A stretch of DNA of 9,848 nt, taken from assembly GCA_021795095.1 (NCBI GenBank), contig JAJYPU010000065.1, positions 1-9,848 of the forward strand, read 5' to 3'. Below are positions 6,419 through 9,848 of this stretch, in pieces. The first letter of the stretch is position 1; each line of letters opens with the position of its first letter. A program made the position numbers and the translations under genes. The notes under the pieces are model-generated. The model did no database searches. It was not told where the DNA came from and saw only the letters and a program-made list of their open reading frames with translations. The stretch comes from Actinomycetes bacterium (lineage in GTDB: Bacteria; Actinomycetota; Acidimicrobiia; Acidimicrobiales; RAAP-2).

Positions 6419-7678
6419 GTGAATTTCTTCGAAACCCTCTTGCCGACCTCCTTCCGGAAGGTTCTGACGACTCCCATGCGGGTCTTCTACCTCTGCACGT
6501 TCTTGAACGCCCTCGGTACCGGACTCACCCTTTCGTTCTACGTCGTCTACCTGCACAACGTGCGCCACTTCTCCACCGAGTTCGCCACACTCCTGCTCGC
6601 CGCCTCCGCGGTGGCGAGCCTCGCGACCAGTCCGCTGTGGGGCACGCTCGTCGACCGATTCGGCCCGTTTCGCATCGCGATCGTCAGTTACGGTTCAATG
6701 GGATTTACCCTGATTGCCTGGGCCTTCGTGACGACACGGCTGTCGGCGGCGATCGTCGCCATCACGCTCTCGATCCTCGGTGGCGCCGGGTGGGGTCCAA
6801 ACTCGACTCTCCTCGCGCGACTCGTGACCGAAGAGCATCGCCAACGAGCCTTCGGTTTCAACTTCATGCTGCTCAACTTGGGTATTGGCTTCGGGAGCCT
6901 CGTCTCGGCGTCGATCGTCAACCTCAGCCATCCACGCACGTTCAGCGCGCTCTACCTGCTCAACGCCATTTCCATGTTCGCCACCGGCGCGATCTACGTG
7001 ACCCTGCGCCGCTACGGTGGTCCGGTTCGCATTGTCCACGACGATCCCGTGCGCAACTCCGACGGGTGGCGAACGGTCCTCGCCGATCGCCGGCTCGTGC
7101 AGTACGTCCTCGCCGCGCTCGTACTCATGATCGGTGGCTACGGTTCCCAAGAAGCGGGCTACAGCTTGTTCGTTGTCAACAACTTGCATCTGAGCGTGCA
7201 CGACATCGGGGTCATCTTCTTCTTCAACACCTCGACCATCGTGCTCGCGCAACTCTGGACGCTTAACCGAATTGACGGACATAGCCGCACCCGCGTGCTG
7301 GCCGTCGTGGGCGCGCTCTGGTGCGTCTTCTGGATCGCGTTGGCGGCCGCATTGGCGATGCCGCCCGCCGTCGCGTTCATCACGCTCAGCGTCTCGATGG
7401 TTATCTTCGCCTTCGCCGAGACCATGCTCCAGCCCGTTGGCTCGGCACTCGTCAACGAGATCGCCCCCGAGCACCTACGCGGTCGCTACAACGCCGCGTC
7501 CGGGGCAACCTGGGCCGTCTCGGGCACCGTCGCCCCGCTGATCACCGCCCTCTACTTCGGCAACGGCCTAGGTAACTGGTGGCCAATGTCGATCGGGCTT
7601 ACCGCGTTGCTCGGCTCGGCGCTGATGCTCAACCTTCGTCGCTCGCTCACGCCCGCCGAGGACGGGCGCGCGGCGTGA
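6419..7678 (+). CDS. MFS transporter
   Basis: Major facilitator superfamily permease of 419 residues with about twelve hydrophobic segments, located in the cytoplasmic membrane; likely a proton-coupled drug or metabolite exporter of the DHA1 type, substrate unknown. Between the second and third segments is the MFS motif A-like GTLVDRFGPFR (about residues 79-89). A long charged central loop near residues 197-220 separates the two six-helix halves. The C-terminal half contains the region LVNEIAPEHLRGRYNAASGATWAVSG, typical of MFS. The GTG at 6419 is the start of the hydrophobic-protein frame and has no Shine-Dalgarno. It shares a divergent spacer with the desaturase and abuts the DsrE-family gene with no gap. 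Confidence 0.88.
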   Translation: MNFFETLLPTSFRKVLTTPMRVFYLCTFLNALGTGLTLSFYVVYLHNVRHFSTEFATLLLAASAVASLATSPLWGTLVDRFGPFRIAIVSYGSMGFTLIAWAFVTTRLSAAIVAITLSILGGAGWGPNSTLLARLVTEEHRQRAFGFNFMLLNLGIGFGSLVSASIVNLSHPRTFSALYLLNAISMFATGAIYVTLRRYGGPVRIVHDDPVRNSDGWRTVLADRRLVQYVLAALVLMIGGYGSQEAGYSLFVVNNLHLSVHDIGVIFFFNTSTIVLAQLWTLNRIDGHSRTRVLAVVGALWCVFWIALAAALAMPPAVAFITLSVSMVIFAFAETMLQPVGSALVNEIAPEHLRGRYNAASGATWAVSGTVAPLITALYFGNGLGNWWPMSIGLTALLGSALMLNLRRSLTPAEDGRAA

Positions 7679-7681
7679 TCA
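7676..7681. other. Second palindromic shared stop TGATCA
   Basis: TGA at 7676-7678 ends the MFS gene, and TCA at 7679-7681 is the complement of the TGA ending the DsrE-family gene. The intergenic distance is zero, and the eight bases TGATCAGA are identical to those at 5379-5386. Confidence 0.9.
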
Positions 7682-8032
7682 GAAGACGAGGACCCGCTCG
7701 GCCTCGAGTGTCAGATTTCCTAGCTCATCCATCGAGCTTCGCGCCGCACCCTCGAGCAACTCGGCCTCGGTGATACCGCGCGTGTCGATACAGGTGCCGC
7801 ACGTGAGGACCCGACCGCCTTTGACGAGCACACCCTTCAGCATCCGTTCGATGTTGTAGTACCCGTCGGGCGTCTGCTGGCCGGTCTTCGCGCCCAGGGT
7901 CGCGTCACCCATGAGGAACACAGTCAGTGCGACGTCGGCGTGATTGCGCTGCAGGTTCATAGCGAGACGAAGTGCGTTGTAGGTGCGTTCGTTGCCATAC
8001 GGCGGGTCATTTAGGATCATCAACACGTTCAC
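7679..8032 (-). CDS. DsrE-family protein with CxxC motif
   Basis: Small cytoplasmic DsrE/DsrF-like (YchN-fold) protein of 117 residues. Recognisable parts are the start NVLMILNDPPYGNERTYNALRLA, VFLMGDA, QQTPDGYYNIERML and the C-terminal SSMDELGNLTLEAERVLVF. A CxxC pair, Cys78 and Cys81 in TCGTCID, could carry persulfide or act as a thiol switch. Relatives in the superfamily pass sulfur in relay systems, but the role of this subgroup is not known to me. Translation starts at GTG 8032, which overlaps the stop of the upstream oxidoreductase as GTGA; AGAGGA lies 6 nt upstream inside that gene. The pair is therefore likely translationally coupled. Confidence 0.87.
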   Translation of the reverse strand: MNVLMILNDPPYGNERTYNALRLAMNLQRNHADVALTVFLMGDATLGAKTGQQTPDGYYNIERMLKGVLVKGGRVLTCGTCIDTRGITEAELLEGAARSSMDELGNLTLEAERVLVF

Positions 8033-9138
8033 GTGAGTTCCTCTGGTCGTTGATCAACTAGTAATCCGAGCCCCTGGGCAATAGTACGGCGAGTACCGTC
8101 GGCCATCCCCGACGGCGCGTAGATACTGAAACGGTCAACTACATCGCCAAGTCGCGCGCGAAGCGCCGCCGCGACGTCCTTCGGCGCCGCAACGATTGCG
8201 ACCGCGTCGAGCACGTCGTCAGGGATCAGGTCGCCCATCGCCGCCCACTCGCCGCGACGCGCAAGTTGGGCCAGCTCCGGCTGCAAGCCCCCCCACCCGT
8301 GCAGCTCGAGCACCCCACGATACGCCGGGGTCGACGCGTAGAAGGCGATCTGGGCGCGAACGGCGGCCTCGGCGTCGCGCTGAGCTACGTCGTCCTCACC
8401 ACTGGCGATCAACCCCGAGAACGAAATCTGAAAGTCACGACGCGCTCGCGATGATCGCGTGAGTCCACGCTCGAGCGCCGGCAGCGTCACCTCGCGCAGA
8501 TATCGTTCGGTCGTGAACGGGTGCACCAAGAGCCCGTCGGCGACCTCACCGGCGACCCCGGTCATGAGCTCGCCCACGGCGGCGAGGAAGACTCGGGGGG
8601 CGCCATAGTCGTGTGGCGCCGGACTAAAGAACGGTGTCATCAAGGTGTGGCGGTAGTACTCGCCGCGAAAGTTGAGGGTCGTGCCATCGTTCCAAGCGGA
8701 CCAGATCGCTCGCATGGCCATGATGTACTCACGCATTCTCGGTGCCGGGTGTGACCACGGCATCGAATAGCGCTTCTCGATGTGTGGCTTGATCTGACTG
8801 CCGATTCCGAGCAAGAGTCGTCCGCGCGAGAGCCGCTGCACGTCGTTGGCCTGCGTCGCGGTGATCATGGGACTACGCCCGAAGGCGACGAGGATCCCGG
8901 TGCCGAGTTCGATGCGCGAAGTGACAGTGGCAGCGCCGGCGAGCACGAGCAGCGGATCGTGGCCCACCTCGGCGGACCACAAGCCCGCGTAGCCGTCAAC
9001 TTCGGCCTGTGTGGCCGCCGCATAACGTCCGTCCGGGTCGAAGGTGAGATCGGTGTCGAGCAGCACGAATCGACTGTACACACACTCGTCTTCACCCCAG
9101 ATCGTCGTTGACGAGTCGTCAGAACCAGTCGCGGCCAC
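8029..9138 (-). CDS. LLM-class F420-dependent oxidoreductase
   Basis: Luciferase-like monooxygenase-fold enzyme of up to 369 residues, probably using coenzyme F420 (or FMN) to reduce or oxidise an unknown substrate. Family features: SRIELGTGILVAFGRSP (about 74-90), DVQRLSRGRLLLGIGSQIKPHIEKRY (99-124), and a long central segment with FFSPAPHDYGAPRVFLAAVGELM. It resembles the actinobacterial F420-dependent subgroup typified by MSMEG_2256 (TIGR03617), judged by eye. The longest frame starts at GTG 9138. Residues 1-19 are acidic and polar and do not look conserved, so GTG 9081 (VYSRFVLLDTD) may be the true start; neither has a clear Shine-Dalgarno. It is coupled to the DsrE-family gene by GTGA and is divergent from the CDF-like gene. 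Confidence 0.87.
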   Translation of the reverse strand: MAATGSDDSSTTIWGEDECVYSRFVLLDTDLTFDPDGRYAAATQAEVDGYAGLWSAEVGHDPLLVLAGAATVTSRIELGTGILVAFGRSPMITATQANDVQRLSRGRLLLGIGSQIKPHIEKRYSMPWSHPAPRMREYIMAMRAIWSAWNDGTTLNFRGEYYRHTLMTPFFSPAPHDYGAPRVFLAAVGELMTGVAGEVADGLLVHPFTTERYLREVTLPALERGLTRSSRARRDFQISFSGLIASGEDDVAQRDAEAAVRAQIAFYASTPAYRGVLELHGWGGLQPELAQLARRGEWAAMGDLIPDDVLDAVAIVAAPKDVAAALRARLGDVVDRFSIYAPSGMADGTRRTIAQGLGLLVDQRPEELT

Positions 9139-9222
9139 TGTCTGAGTACGTCATCGCAGGACGGCGCACCATCTCCTCGAAACGTGCGCCCAACAACTAC
9201 CGTCGTACCGAGAGGGGGCGTT
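9139..9222. other. 84-bp divergent spacer, LLM oxidoreductase / CDF-like gene
   Basis: This spacer must hold promoters for both genes unless the oxidoreductase starts at 9081, which would enlarge it to about 141 bp. A weak TACTCA (minus strand, 9143-9148) could be a -10 for a near-leaderless start at 9138. TACCGT (plus, 9198-9203) is a weak candidate for the transporter. AGAGGGGG at 9211-9218 is the transporter ribosome-binding site. No convincing dyad is seen. Confidence 0.3.
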
Positions 9223-9848
9223 ATGACAACCGAGGCCGGCGGGGTCCTCGATGAGTTCGGTCGTGAACGTCGAGCACTCGGTCTCTCCATGGCCTACGGG
9301 ATGGTCCTGGCCGCCATCGGCATCGCCATCGGCGTCATCACCGGCTCGCAGATCATCTTGTTCGACGGGTTCTACACCTTCCTCGGGATCGGCCTGTCGT
9401 GGATGGCCATTCGAGTTTCGATACTCGTCGCCAGCGGTCCGACCTCGCGCTACCCCTTCGGACGCGAGGCGCTGGTCCCGCTGATCATCGGTGTCGAGGC
9501 CGTCGCGCTGCTCGCGACTTGCGCGTACGCCACCTTCAACGCCGTGCTCTCGATTATTCACGGTGGCGACACCCTCGCCTCGGGATGGGGTGTCGGGTAT
9601 GCCGTCGTCTCACTCATCGTCCCGACCGGCGTGTGGTGGTGGTTACGACGCTTCGCGAGTGAATCCGAGCTCGTGCGCGCCGAGGCGACACAGTGGCTCA
9701 CCGGCGGCGTGCTCGGCTCGGCGATGATCATCGCTTACATTGCCGCCCATCTCTTGATCGGGACGTCAGCGGCTCGCGTCGCGCACTACCTGGACCCATC
9801 TCTCGTGATCCTCGCGTGCCTGGTCTTCGTGGCGCCACCGTTGCGCAT
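9223..9848 (+). CDS. CDF-like cation efflux protein (cut by window end)
   Basis: The first 208 residues of a membrane protein; the frame is open to the last base, so the gene continues beyond the window. About five hydrophobic segments are visible. The second begins LFDGFYTFLGIGLSW and is followed by YPFGREALVPL, the arrangement of cation diffusion facilitator transporters (COG0053-like). The expected transport-site residues are mostly absent. D48 fits the first ligand of helix 2, but the next ligand position is T52. In helix 5 the sequence EATQWLTGG has Q157 and G161 where His/Asp and Asp are usual. Transport of zinc or iron is therefore doubtful and the substrate unknown. ATG 9223 has AGAGGGGG about 4 nt upstream. 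Confidence 0.78.
   Translation, partial: MTTEAGGVLDEFGRERRALGLSMAYGMVLAAIGIAIGVITGSQIILFDGFYTFLGIGLSWMAIRVSILVASGPTSRYPFGREALVPLIIGVEAVALLATCAYATFNAVLSIIHGGDTLASGWGVGYAVVSLIVPTGVWWWLRRFASESELVRAEATQWLTGGVLGSAMIIAYIAAHLLIGTSAARVAHYLDPSLVILACLVFVAPPLR

Noticed and set aside
5724..6422. Plus-strand frame of 232 codons opposite the desaturase
   Set aside because: It is antisense to a desaturase with all six diiron ligands, and its product shows no recognisable fold.
6695..7474. Minus-strand frame of 259 codons opposite the MFS gene
   Set aside because: It is a very acidic, Arg-rich, low-complexity product expected from the complement of hydrophobic codons.
8505..9269. A 15-nt exact repeat, GTTCGGTCGTGAACG, at 8505-8519 and 9255-9269, itself a near-dyad
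   Set aside because: Both copies lie inside coding sequence in unrelated contexts and use common codons. A single 15-nt match is only mildly unlikely in a GC-rich 10-kb window.
1..9848. Mobile element, phage, CRISPR array or toxin-antitoxin system
   Set aside because: No transposase, integrase, terminal inverted repeats, direct-repeat spacer array, tRNA-like attachment site or toxin-like gene pair was seen.

Overview
The window is a compact, GC-rich bacterial chromosome segment. It holds eleven protein genes, one of them cut by the right edge. I see no RNA genes, insertion sequences, phage genes or CRISPR arrays. An F420-type luciferase-like oxidoreductase, a plant/mycobacterial-type acyl-ACP desaturase, a DUF167 protein, frequent GTG starts and probable leaderless starts together suggest a high-GC actinobacterium. 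A member of the Acidimicrobiia or a relative is possible, but the class is inferred and unproven.

Layout, left to right. (1) An acyl-CoA thioesterase-like protein on the minus strand (34-861). (2) Divergent from it, a two-gene plus-strand unit: a YraQ/DUF318 (ArsP-like) permease carrying three C-terminal YHS domains (1018-2589), then a Nudix hydrolase overlapping it by GTGA (2586-3014). (3) A class I acyl-CoA ligase on the minus strand (3002-4675), whose 3' end overlaps the Nudix gene by 13 nt. (4) Divergent from the ligase, a DUF167 protein (4788-5060) and a small PLDc_N-type membrane protein (5082-5381). (5) An acyl-ACP desaturase on the minus strand (5382-6302), abutting the previous gene with no gap. 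(6) Divergent from the desaturase, an MFS transporter (6419-7678). (7) A minus-strand pair: an LLM-class oxidoreductase (8029-9138) and a DsrE-family protein (7679-8032), coupled by GTGA, with the DsrE gene abutting the MFS gene. (8) A divergent plus-strand CDF-like cation transporter starting at 9223 and running off the window.

Functional themes: acyl-CoA and fatty-acid handling (thioesterase, ligase, desaturase) and metal handling or efflux (YHS permease, CDF-like protein). There is also a coupled flavin/F420 plus sulfur-relay-like pair of unknown job. Every intergenic stretch is shorter than 160 bp, so there is no unexplained gene-sized gap. Three of the four divergent spacers contain dyad-symmetric sequences that look like operators. 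No transcriptional regulator is encoded here.

I do not see a clear new defence or mobile system. The most noteworthy items are the alternating half-site array in the permease leader, the recently duplicated YHS domain, two convergent gene pairs whose stop codons form the palindrome TGATCA, and the loss of canonical metal ligands in the CDF-like protein.
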